Source: B18-G4 sp032250805
GTDB taxonomy: Bacteria; Bacteroidota; Bacteroidia; Bacteroidales; B18-G4
DNA: 64,000 nt
Assembly (NCBI GenBank): GCA_032250805.1
Contig: JAVVEM010000013.1
Coordinates: 10,078 to 74,077 of the forward strand
Reading direction: 5' to 3'
Shown piece by piece: positions 25,716 through 34,383 of the stretch. Numbering within the stretch: the first letter of the stretch is position 1; every line of letters starts with the position of its first letter. The translations under genes and the position numbers were made by a program. The notes under the pieces were generated by a model. That model ran no database searches. It worked only from the letters and a program-made list of their open reading frames with translations, and was not told the DNA's origin.

Positions 25716-26207
25716 CTAAAGCATTTTTGGATAAATGATGAAATTGGTTGTGGGTTCAGCCACCGGCAGATTCATCCAAATGCGTGTATTAAAGCTTACT
25801 GATACCACACCTGAGGTGGGGAGCCATTCAATTTTTTCGTGCAGGAAATGATTGGCGAAATTTGTAAGTGCAGGGTTATGCCCGACAATCATTAAATTGT
25901 CGACATCATCGCGAAGGTCAAAAAACTGATCATACAGATTGTCGGCCGAAGCATGATAGACTTGTCTTGATACCTGTATATTGCCGGAAGGGTAATTCAG
26001 GCCGTGGGCAATGATCTTTGCTGTTTCCAGGGCACGTACAGCGTGGCTGGAAATGATCAGGTCGGGCTTGATCTCTTTCTGTTGAAGATAATCGATAATT
26101 TTTTTTGTTCTTTTTTTGCCTTTTTCCAGCAATGGTCTTTCTTCATCACTCAACTCAGGGTGATTCCATGATGATTTTGCGTGCCGCACAATATACAGGG
26201 TCTTCAT
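25716..26207 (-). CDS. SixA-type histidine phosphatase
   Basis: A 163-residue phosphatase of the histidine phosphatase (phosphoglycerate mutase-like) superfamily. The catalytic histidine is in YIVRHAKSSW (RHG-type motif, here RHA as in SixA). The second His is in MIVGHNPAL, and an Arg/Glu pair lies in between (SSHAVRALETAKI). SixA removes phosphate from phosphohistidine on signalling proteins; other members act on small phosphates. It sits directly upstream of ppk1 on the same strand, and this pairing could tie it to phosphate or polyphosphate handling, which is inference. The family is certain. Confidence 0.88.
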   Translation of the reverse strand: MKTLYIVRHAKSSWNHPELSDEERPLLEKGKKRTKKIIDYLQQKEIKPDLIISSHAVRALETAKIIAHGLNYPSGNIQVSRQVYHASADNLYDQFFDLRDDVDNLMIVGHNPALTNFANHFLHEKIEWLPTSGVVSVSFNTRIWMNLPVAEPTTNFIIYPKML

Positions 26208-26295
26208 AGCATAATGAGTTAAAGCCTTTTGGGCTATAAAGATATAAAGTATTGGTATTGACCGCTAAGGCGATGGTGTTAAAGAATCGTTAAAT

Positions 26296-27576
26296 CTACC
26301 AGGCAAAGATGGGAAAATCGCCCATCATTTTATTTACCTTATCACGCGTGGCATTGATCACCTTTTCATCTTCCAGATTATTGATTACATCATCAATCAT
26401 CTCAACGATAGGTTCCATGTGTTCTTCCTTCAACCCCCTGGTGGTTATCGCCGGCGTACCTACACGCAAACCTGATGTCTGGAAGGGTGAGCGGCTGTCG
26501 AAGGGAACCATGTTCTTGTTTACAGTGATGTCGGCACGAACAAGTGTGTTTTCAACAACTTTCCCGGTGATTTCGGGGAACTTCGTTCGGAGGTCGATCA
26601 GCAGCAGATGGTTATCGGTTCCGCCCGATATGACATGATAACCCCGGTCAACAAAGGCTTTACCCATCACGTCAGCATTTTTCTTCACCTGAAGGATATA
26701 TTCAAAATAACCATCAGTAAGTGCTTCGCCATATGCAACGGCTTTTGAAGCAATGACATGCTCCAGTGGTCCGCCCTGTATGCCCGGAAAAACTGCCGAG
26801 TTCAGTACTGTCGACATCATTTTTACTACCCCCTTGGGCGTAGTGAGGCCCCAGGGATTTTCGAAGTCTTCGCCCATGAGGATCATTCCGCCGCGTGGTC
26901 CGCGCAGGGTTTTGTGCGTTGTAGTGGTTACAATGTGGCAGTAGGGCAATGGATCGTTGAGGATACCTTTGGCGATCAGTCCGGCAGGATGCGCAATATC
27001 GGCCATCAGCAGGGCACCCACCTGGTCGGCAATGTCGCGCATGCGCTCGTAATCCCAGTCGCGCGAGTATGCCGAAGCACCTGCCAGGATAAGCTTTGGC
27101 TTTTCGCGAAGGGCAATCTCTTCCATCTTGTCGTAGTTCACCAAACCGGTTTCTTCATCCACACCATAAGCAACCGGATTGTAGAGGATGCCCGAACTGT
27201 TCACGGCCGAACCATGCGAAAGGTGGCCGCCATGCGAAAGGTCGAGGCCCATGAAGGTATCGCCCGGTTTAAGGCATGCCAGGAATACCGCCATGTTGGC
27301 CTGGGCACCTGAATGGGGCTGCACATTGGCATATTCAGCACCGAAAAGCTCCATGGCACGATCAATGGCCAGTTGCTCTGTTTCATCAACGAATTGACAT
27401 CCGCCATAATAACGCTTGCCGGGATATCCTTCTGCATATTTGTTGGTCATGCACGACCCCATCGCCTCCAGCACCTGCTCGCTGACAAAATTCTCTGAGG
27501 CGATCAGCTCGATGCCAAAACGCTGCCTGTCCTGTTCTTTCTTAATGATCCCGAAAACTGCTTTATCTCTTTCCAT
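26296..27576 (-). CDS. glyA: Serine hydroxymethyltransferase
   Basis: Cytoplasmic PLP enzyme converting serine and tetrahydrofolate to glycine and 5,10-methylene-tetrahydrofolate, the main source of one-carbon units. The 426-residue length is typical. The PLP lysine lies in VVTTTTHKTLRGPRGG, and the family motifs YAEGYPGKRYYGG, QPHSGAQANMAVF and FDSRSPFQTSGLRVG are intact. It has its own strong promoter and is divergent from a secreted T9SS protein gene across a 251-base region. Confidence 0.97.
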   Translation of the reverse strand: MERDKAVFGIIKKEQDRQRFGIELIASENFVSEQVLEAMGSCMTNKYAEGYPGKRYYGGCQFVDETEQLAIDRAMELFGAEYANVQPHSGAQANMAVFLACLKPGDTFMGLDLSHGGHLSHGSAVNSSGILYNPVAYGVDEETGLVNYDKMEEIALREKPKLILAGASAYSRDWDYERMRDIADQVGALLMADIAHPAGLIAKGILNDPLPYCHIVTTTTHKTLRGPRGGMILMGEDFENPWGLTTPKGVVKMMSTVLNSAVFPGIQGGPLEHVIASKAVAYGEALTDGYFEYILQVKKNADVMGKAFVDRGYHVISGGTDNHLLLIDLRTKFPEITGKVVENTLVRADITVNKNMVPFDSRSPFQTSGLRVGTPAITTRGLKEEHMEPIVEMIDDVINNLEDEKVINATRDKVNKMMGDFPIFAW

Positions 27577-27622
27577 AACGCACTTATTTATATTGTTCTG
27601 ATGTTGTTTTTATAAGGAATGG

Positions 27623-27653
27623 CAAAAATACATTAAAATTGAATTTCTGCCAA
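27623..27653 (-). promoter_or_regulatory. Promoter of glyA
   Basis: Minus-strand TTG (27653-27651), 20 bases, then TATTTTTG (27630-27623); matches both boxes of the Bacteroidota consensus. The leader to the glyA ATG at 27576 is about 40 bases. Confidence 0.65.
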
Positions 27654-27695
27654 GAAAACAAAGTATAATCGCCGCTTGTTAACAGATTCGGGATC

Positions 27696-27740
27696 GCCGG
27701 ATACAGTATTCAGGCTTCCTGAAAATTTAACGTATCCGGC
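27696..27740. repeat. Nested inverted repeat in the glyA / T9SS intergenic region
   Basis: Outer arms GCCGGATAC (27696-27704) and GTATCCGGC (27732-27740) are perfect inverted repeats. Inside them TTCAGG (27709-27714) and CCTGAA (27718-27723) pair around a CTT loop. The element lies upstream of both divergent promoters and within neither. It could be a cruciform regulatory site, a small-RNA terminator or a leftover palindromic repeat. Structure is seen; role unknown. Confidence 0.45.
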
Positions 27741-27799
27741 TGCCCGCAATATGTAGCATTGGCGTTTGCAGCTTTACCTGCAATGAGCATAAAATACTT

Positions 27800-27807
27800 T
27801 AATTTTG
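27800..27807 (+). promoter_or_regulatory. -7 box before the T9SS cargo gene
   Basis: TAATTTTG matches TAnnTTTG, 20 bases before the ATG at 27828. No TTG is seen at -33. Its position argues against translation starting at the upstream in-frame start at 27759. Confidence 0.4.
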
Positions 27808-27827
27808 TATCTGCCGTTAATAATGAA

Positions 27828-29855
27828 ATGTTAAGAAATGCGCTCCTCATAATCGTTCTGATCGTTCTGTCGGTAAGCGGCAGGGGGCAGATCGCCGGGC
27901 ATTATATGCACTGCCTCGTGGTACTCGATAATGGCGACGTGAGCATGGCCTGGGAGAAACCCGTTGATGAGGATACCTTTGTACGGTATTTCGTTGTCAG
28001 GTCAACGGCATCAAACCCAACCGCCTTCGATACCATTAAGGAGTACACTTTTTATGGGGATACGAGCTATGTTGACACACTGGCAACGGCAAATACACAA
28101 CAGAACTTTTATTATATCATTACCGATCAGAGTGGTGCGCTTCCCGACATTTACTCTGATACCTTAAGCACGATCCACCTCAGGGTCGACAACTCCGACA
28201 ATCACCTGGCTGTTCTTGATTGGAACTCCGTTCATGATCCCTTGCCTGCAGGCTCTGATCTTTTGTACCGTATTATGCTGCTCAACGCTGACAGTATTTA
28301 CGAACCCATTGATTCTATTCCCGGCCTGCATTATGAATACCCTGTGCTTGTATGCCGTGCTGATCTGCGATTTCGCATAGAGATCGGAAATGCGAACGGC
28401 TGCACTTCGGTTTCAAATAATTACTTTGCCACCTTTGCCGATACCGATTCCCCTCCCATGCCTGCGCTCGATTCTGTTAGTGTAAACCCCTATACCGGAG
28501 AAACAATTCTTGGATGGACGGAAAGCAGTGAAGGCGATGCCGGAGGCTATGTGGTCTACCATGCCCATACCACCAACGATACCCTTGATTTTATCGTTGG
28601 CAAAGAAAATACTTCCTATTCTGATGTTCTGGCCAATCCCTGTGAGGAGCCAAAAAGCTATGCCATTGCTGCTTTTGATACCTGTGGCAACATCGGGCCG
28701 GGCACCTACGATATTCCACAGCGGACGATCCTTCTCAACGATATCGTTTTCAAGCCATGCGAAATGGCAAACTACATCAGCTGGACAGCCTATATCAACA
28801 TGGAGCCATCACTGCAGGGCTACAGGCTTTACCTGAGTACCGGTAACGGGGCATTTGAGCTCCTTGCCGATCTCCCTGCCGGAACTCTTTCATATGAGCA
28901 TACCGGATTGGAAACAACCCGCCAGTACCGTTATTTTGTCAGGGCCTACAGTGTGAACCACGAAGTGACCTCCTCTTCATGCATAAAAGAAAATACAACC
29001 TGGCAGTACCTTGAACCACTGGCCAACCGGCTCGATAATATTACCGTTGAAGGCAATGAGCTTGTTGCCATCACCATGCTGCCCGACACTTTTGCCTTCG
29101 TTCCCCAACTTAAGCTGTACCGTTCAGAAACTGCCTCCGGCCCATATGGCCTTATCGCCGAAATAGAGCCTCAGGGGGCTGATGTCCTCTATTATGATGA
29201 TCTTACGGCCGAAGTCAATAGCCAAAGTTATTATTATAAAAGTTCACTGGTCGATAGCTGTGGCAACGAAGTCCTGATGAGCCAGGCTATGCGCACCATT
29301 CGCCTTACGGGTGAAAAAACAAACCCGCAAATGAATATGCTCAACTGGAATGCCTTTGAAGGATGGCCTGAGGGTGTTGAGAATTACGAAGTTTTCCGGG
29401 CCGTTGATCAGGATGGAGGCTTTGACCGAATCGGCACTACTGAGGCAAATAAACTGGATTTTGAAGATGATCTTTCTTCGCTTTCGGGTGAGTTTGGCAT
29501 GCTCAGGTATCTGGTGCGGGCCCGCCGGATAAGCCAAACCGGTTATTTCAGCCATTCCAATGAGATCATTATAGAATATGCACCTGCCATCATTTTACCG
29601 AATGCCTTTGCCCCGGAAGGCACCAACAAAGTTTTTAAACCCGCCGGAACTTTTGCCAGTTTTTCTGAATACCGCATGGATATCTATAACCGCTGGGGCG
29701 AAATCCTCTTTACCAGTAAGGATTTCGGTACAGGCTGGGATGGCCGGCATAATGGCAGAATTGCTCCTGCCGGCGTCTATGTTTGCGTAATTTTCTATCG
29801 CTCTGCCAAAGGCGCAACAGAGACCCTGAAAACAAGCTTTGTCCTTCTGCGATAA
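27828..29855 (+). CDS. Secreted protein with T9SS type B sorting domain
   Basis: A 675-residue secreted or surface protein. It has a signal peptide (MLRNALLIIVLIVLSVSGRGQ), then several fibronectin-III-like repeats (for example WEKPVDEDTFVRYFVVRS, WTESSEGDAGGYVVY, WTAYINMEPSLQGYRLY, WNAFEGWPEGVENYEVF), and ends in the gliding-motility-associated (T9SS type B) C-terminal domain: LPNAFAPEGTN, MDIYNRWGEILF, WDGRHNG and GVYVCVI. The type B tail directs export across the outer membrane by the type IX system. The first in-frame start (27759) lies upstream of the promoter and adds no signal peptide, so 27828 is used. Cys-rich turns such as DSCGNEV and DTCGNIG occur in the repeats. Ligand or adhesion role is inference. 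Confidence 0.88.
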   Translation: MLRNALLIIVLIVLSVSGRGQIAGHYMHCLVVLDNGDVSMAWEKPVDEDTFVRYFVVRSTASNPTAFDTIKEYTFYGDTSYVDTLATANTQQNFYYIITDQSGALPDIYSDTLSTIHLRVDNSDNHLAVLDWNSVHDPLPAGSDLLYRIMLLNADSIYEPIDSIPGLHYEYPVLVCRADLRFRIEIGNANGCTSVSNNYFATFADTDSPPMPALDSVSVNPYTGETILGWTESSEGDAGGYVVYHAHTTNDTLDFIVGKENTSYSDVLANPCEEPKSYAIAAFDTCGNIGPGTYDIPQRTILLNDIVFKPCEMANYISWTAYINMEPSLQGYRLYLSTGNGAFELLADLPAGTLSYEHTGLETTRQYRYFVRAYSVNHEVTSSSCIKENTTWQYLEPLANRLDNITVEGNELVAITMLPDTFAFVPQLKLYRSETASGPYGLIAEIEPQGADVLYYDDLTAEVNSQSYYYKSSLVDSCGNEVLMSQAMRTIRLTGEKTNPQMNMLNWNAFEGWPEGVENYEVFRAVDQDGGFDRIGTTEANKLDFEDDLSSLSGEFGMLRYLVRARRISQTGYFSHSNEIIIEYAPAIILPNAFAPEGTNKVFKPAGTFASFSEYRMDIYNRWGEILFTSKDFGTGWDGRHNGRIAPAGVYVCVIFYRSAKGATETLKTSFVLLR

Positions 29856-29913
29856 AGCCCGTTAACTTTAGTTATTATTAACATTATTTAATATAGCTTT
29901 AGGCATTTTTTAA

Positions 29914-29921
29914 TACCTTTG
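29914..29921 (+). promoter_or_regulatory. -7 box before guaB
   Basis: TACCTTTG matches the Bacteroidota -7 consensus TAnnTTTG, 20 bases before the guaB ATG. The -33 region (around 29895) has TTTA rather than TTG. Probable start point for the guaB-SurA transcript. Confidence 0.5.
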
Positions 29922-29941
29922 CAGGTCAAAAATATCTTGTC

Positions 29942-31411
29942 ATGGATAAAGATTTCGAAAAGTTTACCGGTGAGGGCCTTACTTACGACGACGTTTTGGT
30001 TTTGCCTTCATATTCTTCTGTCCTCCCGAGGGATGTCGATATTACGACCTATTTTTCCAGAAATATCCAGTTGAACATACCTATAGTAACGGCGGCCATG
30101 GATACGGTTACCGAATCCAAGATGGCTATTGCCATTGCACAGGAGGGAGGTATAGGTGTGTTGCACAAGAACATGACCATTGAAGAACAGGCAAACGAAG
30201 TGAGGAAAGTTAAAAGGGCCGAAAACGGGATGATCCTTGACCCCATTACCCTGAATGAAGATGGTTTGGTAATCGATGCCCTGAATATCATGAAAGAATA
30301 TAACATTGGAGGCATTCCGGTGATCAACAGTAAAAAGGAACTTGTTGGGATCGTTACCAACCGCGATTTGCGCTTTGAAGATAATCCCGACAGGCCCGTT
30401 ACAGAAGTTATGACCCGGGAAAACCTTATCACTGTGCGGGAATTCATCGACTTTGAAAAAGCTGCAAGCATATTGCAGAAATACAGGATTGAGAAACTCC
30501 CTGTTGTTGATAAGAACAACCGTCTTGTTGGCCTGATCACATACAAGGATGTGATCAAGATCAAATCAAAGCCAAACGCTTTTAAGGATAACAGGGGGCG
30601 CCTGCGTGCAGCCGCTGCCGTCGGCATCGCCTACAATACACCTGAACGGGCAGAGGCCCTGGTCGAGGCTGGCGTTGATGCCATCGTAATAGATACGGCC
30701 CACAGCCATACCGAGGGCGTCATCACGATGGCCAAATTATTAAAGAAGAAATTTCCCGACATCGATCTCGTTGTGGGAAATATTGCCACCGCACAGGCCG
30801 CCCGCGACCTCAGAAATGCAGGCGTTGATGCCGTAAAAGTTGGAATCGGCCCCGGATCCATTTGCACAACCCGGGTTATTGCGGGTATAGGAGTGCCGCA
30901 ACTAAGTGCCGTTTATGCCGTAGCCCGCGAACTAAAAGGATCCGGTATTCCTGTCATTGCCGATGGGGGCATACGCTATACAGGTGATATTGTGAAAGCA
31001 ATTGTGGCCGGAGCCTCGAGTATTATGGCGGGCTCACTCTTTGCCGGTGTTGATGAATCGCCCGGCGAAACGGTTATTTACGAAAGCAGGAAATATAAAA
31101 CATACAGGGGGATGGGGTCAATAGAAGCAATGGAAAAGGGTTCGAAAGACCGTTATTACCAGGACACGGAAGATGATATAAAAAAGCTTGTGCCGGAAGG
31201 CATTGTCGGAAGGGTGCCATACAAAGGCATGCTTTCTGAAGTCATACATCAGATGGTGGGCGGCCTCAGGGCAGGAATGGGCTATACGGGCTCAAAAAAT
31301 ATAGCAGCTCTTTGGGATGCCCGCTTTATAAGGATAACGTCGGCCGGCGTTATCGAAAACCATCCCCACGATATCACAATAACAAAAGAAGCACCAAATT
31401 ATAGCAGATAA
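29942..31411 (+). CDS. guaB: Inosine-5'-monophosphate dehydrogenase
   Basis: Oxidises IMP to XMP with NAD, the rate-limiting step to GMP. The 489-residue length, the TIM barrel and the inserted pair of CBS domains (about 95-210, VTEVMTRENLITV) are standard. The catalytic Cys308 is in GPGSICTTRVIAG, and the flap motif KTYRGMGSIEAM and the Arg-containing SKDRYYQ follow. It is the first gene of a long plus-strand row with three SurA-like proteins; the same association is known in other Bacteroidota and probably has no direct biochemical meaning. Confidence 0.97.
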   Translation: MDKDFEKFTGEGLTYDDVLVLPSYSSVLPRDVDITTYFSRNIQLNIPIVTAAMDTVTESKMAIAIAQEGGIGVLHKNMTIEEQANEVRKVKRAENGMILDPITLNEDGLVIDALNIMKEYNIGGIPVINSKKELVGIVTNRDLRFEDNPDRPVTEVMTRENLITVREFIDFEKAASILQKYRIEKLPVVDKNNRLVGLITYKDVIKIKSKPNAFKDNRGRLRAAAAVGIAYNTPERAEALVEAGVDAIVIDTAHSHTEGVITMAKLLKKKFPDIDLVVGNIATAQAARDLRNAGVDAVKVGIGPGSICTTRVIAGIGVPQLSAVYAVARELKGSGIPVIADGGIRYTGDIVKAIVAGASSIMAGSLFAGVDESPGETVIYESRKYKTYRGMGSIEAMEKGSKDRYYQDTEDDIKKLVPEGIVGRVPYKGMLSEVIHQMVGGLRAGMGYTGSKNIAALWDARFIRITSAGVIENHPHDITITKEAPNYSR

Positions 31412-31442
31412 ATTAAACCATTAACACTAATCAGTATCAAAA

Positions 31443-33476
31443 ATGAAAAGGTTTTTAGTGAAAGTATTTGTATTTATCCTTGCCGCATGTATTCAGCTGA
31501 GCGCATGGACACAATCTGAAGATAACAGGGTTCTTATATCAATTGGCGATGAGGACATTACCGTTAGTGAATTTCTTAATGTGTACCAGAAAAATAATGT
31601 AAATACCGACCTGGCAGATAAAAAATCAATGGAAGAATACCTTGAATTGTATGTCAATTTCAGGTTAAAGGTAAAAGAAGCGCGCGACCTTGGCATGGAT
31701 ACAGCCAAAGCATTCATTGAAGAGCTTGCAGGATACAGAAAACAGCTCGCCGAACCGTATTTCAATGATCAGGAGGTCACCGACGAATTGCTTCAGGAAG
31801 CATACAACCGGCTCATGTACGATATCAGGGCAAGCCACATCCTGGTCAAGGTCGACGAAAATGCCTTGCCGGCAGATACCCTGAAAGCATATAATAAAAT
31901 TATGGATGTCCGCAAGCGTTTGCTCGCGGGCGAAGACTTTGCAAGTGTTGCAGCAGAAGTATCGGATGATCCATCTGCACATGACAGACCCGCGCAGGGG
32001 CAAAGCCCGGCAAGAAAGGGAAACGGTGGTGACCTGGGTTATTTTACCGTTTTTGATATGGTGTATCCTTTCGAAACGGGTGCTTATTCAACTCCTGTTG
32101 GTGAGATATCCATGCCGGTACGCACGGCCTACGGATACCATCTTATTAAGGTTACGGATAAACGTGAGGCACTCGGAAAAGCAACTGTAGCCCACCTTTA
32201 TCTGGCACTCCCAAAAAATGCAAGCGCCCAGGATTCGGCCCGCAAAGAGCAGGAGATCAATGAGCTGTATCAAAGAATCGTGGATGGTGAAAAATTTGAA
32301 GAACTGGTTTTGCAATATTCCGACGATCGTGGTTCAAAGGAAAAGGGAGGATTGTTGCCCAGGTTCGGTTCGAACAGGATGGTCCCCGAATTTATTGTTG
32401 CCGTGTCGGGTATCAAAGATTCTGCCGGAATTTCCAAGCCTGTGCTTACCTCTTTTGGCTGGCATATTCTCAAGCTTATCGACAGAAAAAAACCCGGTGA
32501 CTACAAAGTTGAAGTGCTGGAACTCAAGCGCAGGATGTCCAAGGATGTGCGTGCAAACAAAAGCCGTGAAACAGTCATTAAACGCATTAAGACAGAGAAT
32601 GGATTTAAAGAATATCCCGAAAACCTCAACGACCTGAAAGAAGCCATCGACAGCTCATTCCTGGCTGCTGAATGGAGTGCCGAAAAGGTATCGCACATGA
32701 ATAAAAAAATATTCCAGCTGGGCAAGGAAAAATATACGCAGCATGATTTTGGCCAATATCTTGAAAATATGCAGAAAAGACGTGCTACTGCTGCCTTTGA
32801 ACCTTTTTTCTTTGACCAGTACCATGATTTTGTGAATGAAAAATGTATTCAATTGAAAGATTCACAGTTGGAAAAACAATATCCTGAATTCAGGATGCTT
32901 ATGAATGAATACCGCGACGGGATATTGCTTTTTAATCTTACCGACGAACGCGTTTGGAGCAAAGCTGTGCAGGATACAGCTGGTTTGAAGGAGTTTTATG
33001 AAAGTAACCGCAAGCAGTATATGTGGGATGAAAGGATTGAAGCCGACCTGGTCATCATAAACGATCCTGCCATGGAAGCTGATGTGAGGAGACTGATCTC
33101 GCGGTCGATGGCCCGGGAGCAAAGCTATGCCGAACAAGGCCTTGATACCATGGAACAGGTGAGCATTAAGAGCGGAATTTTTGCCAAAGGCGATAATGAT
33201 TTTGTTGATCAGCTCGACTGGAATACAATTGGCCAGACCGAAGCAAGGAACCTTGCCGACTTTAATGCACTTTACGACGGGAAGCAACACAACGAAAATT
33301 CGCTCATCTTTGCCGTTATCCATAAGGTGATAGCGCCTGAGCCCAAAGCCCTTAACGAAGCAAGAGGAATAATTACCTCTGATTATCAAAATTATCTGGA
33401 AAAGGAATGGGTGCGGAAATTAAAAGAAACTTATCCAGTAGAAATACATGAGGAAGTATTTGAAGATATTCAATAA
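31443..33476 (+). CDS. SurA/PpiC-type periplasmic peptidyl-prolyl isomerase
   Basis: Periplasmic folding factor of 677 residues with a signal peptide (MKRFLVKVFVFILAACIQLSAW). After an N-terminal SurA-like helical region come two parvulin domains: one from about 125 (IRASHILVKVDEN...NGGDLGYFTVFDMVYPFE...YGYHLIKV) and one from about 240 (VAHLYLALPK...KGGLLPRFG...FGWHILKL). A long C-terminal helical part follows. It is expected to chaperone unfolded outer-membrane proteins on the way to the BAM complex. First of three consecutive SurA-like genes; its end overlaps the next gene by 29 bases, indicating coupled translation. Confidence 0.9.
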   Translation: MKRFLVKVFVFILAACIQLSAWTQSEDNRVLISIGDEDITVSEFLNVYQKNNVNTDLADKKSMEEYLELYVNFRLKVKEARDLGMDTAKAFIEELAGYRKQLAEPYFNDQEVTDELLQEAYNRLMYDIRASHILVKVDENALPADTLKAYNKIMDVRKRLLAGEDFASVAAEVSDDPSAHDRPAQGQSPARKGNGGDLGYFTVFDMVYPFETGAYSTPVGEISMPVRTAYGYHLIKVTDKREALGKATVAHLYLALPKNASAQDSARKEQEINELYQRIVDGEKFEELVLQYSDDRGSKEKGGLLPRFGSNRMVPEFIVAVSGIKDSAGISKPVLTSFGWHILKLIDRKKPGDYKVEVLELKRRMSKDVRANKSRETVIKRIKTENGFKEYPENLNDLKEAIDSSFLAAEWSAEKVSHMNKKIFQLGKEKYTQHDFGQYLENMQKRRATAAFEPFFFDQYHDFVNEKCIQLKDSQLEKQYPEFRMLMNEYRDGILLFNLTDERVWSKAVQDTAGLKEFYESNRKQYMWDERIEADLVIINDPAMEADVRRLISRSMAREQSYAEQGLDTMEQVSIKSGIFAKGDNDFVDQLDWNTIGQTEARNLADFNALYDGKQHNENSLIFAVIHKVIAPEPKALNEARGIITSDYQNYLEKEWVRKLKETYPVEIHEEVFEDIQ

Positions 33477-34326
33477 GCATTACCGGAAATGTTTGCTCGC
33501 TCTGGGCCTTGGGTCATTGCTGGTATCCTGTAATCCTGTTGGGAATACAGGCTCGGGCGATGTTCTCGTAAGGGTTTATGATAAATATCTTTATGCTTCT
33601 GATCTGGAAGGTGTTGTGCCGCCAGGCCTGTCGGTGCGCGATAGCCTTACCATGGTTCGTACCTTTATCCAGAATTGGGTCGATAATGAGCTGATCATCA
33701 AAAAAGCAGAAGAAAACCTGCCGGATGAACGAAAAGATTTCTCCGATGAGTTGAATGAATACCGGAACAGCCTGATAATTTACGAATATGAAAAAATGCT
33801 CGTGCAGCAACAACTTGATACTGTTGTTTCACTCGATGCAATATCAAAATACTATCTGCAGCACCGGAATAATTTTACTTTATCGAACGATGTTGTAGTA
33901 ATGAAATACCTCACACTTTATCCCGCTTCGCCTGCAGTATCAGAGCTCAGGCAATATATCCGGTCAGATGAACTTGCCGACAAGGATTCGCTGGCGCTGT
34001 ATTGCAGTAAATATGCACTGGATTTCAGCCTGTTCGAAGACCGCTGGCTCAGTATTGAAGAGTTGAAAGAACTGGTTCCTGTTGATGATTATAATTATGA
34101 ATTGTTCATGGCTGGGGAGCGGTACTATGAGTTGAATGATACTGATTTAATTTATATGATAAGATTTATAGACTATAAACCGGCTGATAGTATTGCACCT
34201 GTTGGAGTTGTTGAAAATGATATCAGGGAGATGATCCTGAATAAGCGAAAAAACAACCTGATCAGGAACATGCAGCAAACAGTGCTGAAGGATGCCATTG
34301 AACATAATCAGGTGGAGATTTTTTAG
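33448..34326 (+). CDS. SurA-like chaperone lipoprotein without isomerase domain
   Basis: A 292-residue probable lipoprotein: positively charged N-terminus, hydrophobic stretch and the lipobox LVSC with the lipidated Cys at about residue 28. The rest resembles the helical chaperone part of SurA (RTFIQNWVDNELIIKKAEEN, ISKYYLQHRNNFTLSNDVVVMKYL), but the parvulin motifs (IxxSHIL, GGDLG) are absent, so it probably binds substrates without isomerase activity. It starts inside the previous SurA-like gene (29-base overlap) and the third SurA-like gene follows 57 bases later. Assignment rests on context and helical pattern more than on strict motifs. Confidence 0.72.
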   Translation: MRKYLKIFNKHYRKCLLALGLGSLLVSCNPVGNTGSGDVLVRVYDKYLYASDLEGVVPPGLSVRDSLTMVRTFIQNWVDNELIIKKAEENLPDERKDFSDELNEYRNSLIIYEYEKMLVQQQLDTVVSLDAISKYYLQHRNNFTLSNDVVVMKYLTLYPASPAVSELRQYIRSDELADKDSLALYCSKYALDFSLFEDRWLSIEELKELVPVDDYNYELFMAGERYYELNDTDLIYMIRFIDYKPADSIAPVGVVENDIREMILNKRKNNLIRNMQQTVLKDAIEHNQVEIF

Positions 34327-34383
34327 TCATACAATAATCCGCCCTCTGTTCTTGTTTTAATGATGTATATTGAATTAAAAAAT

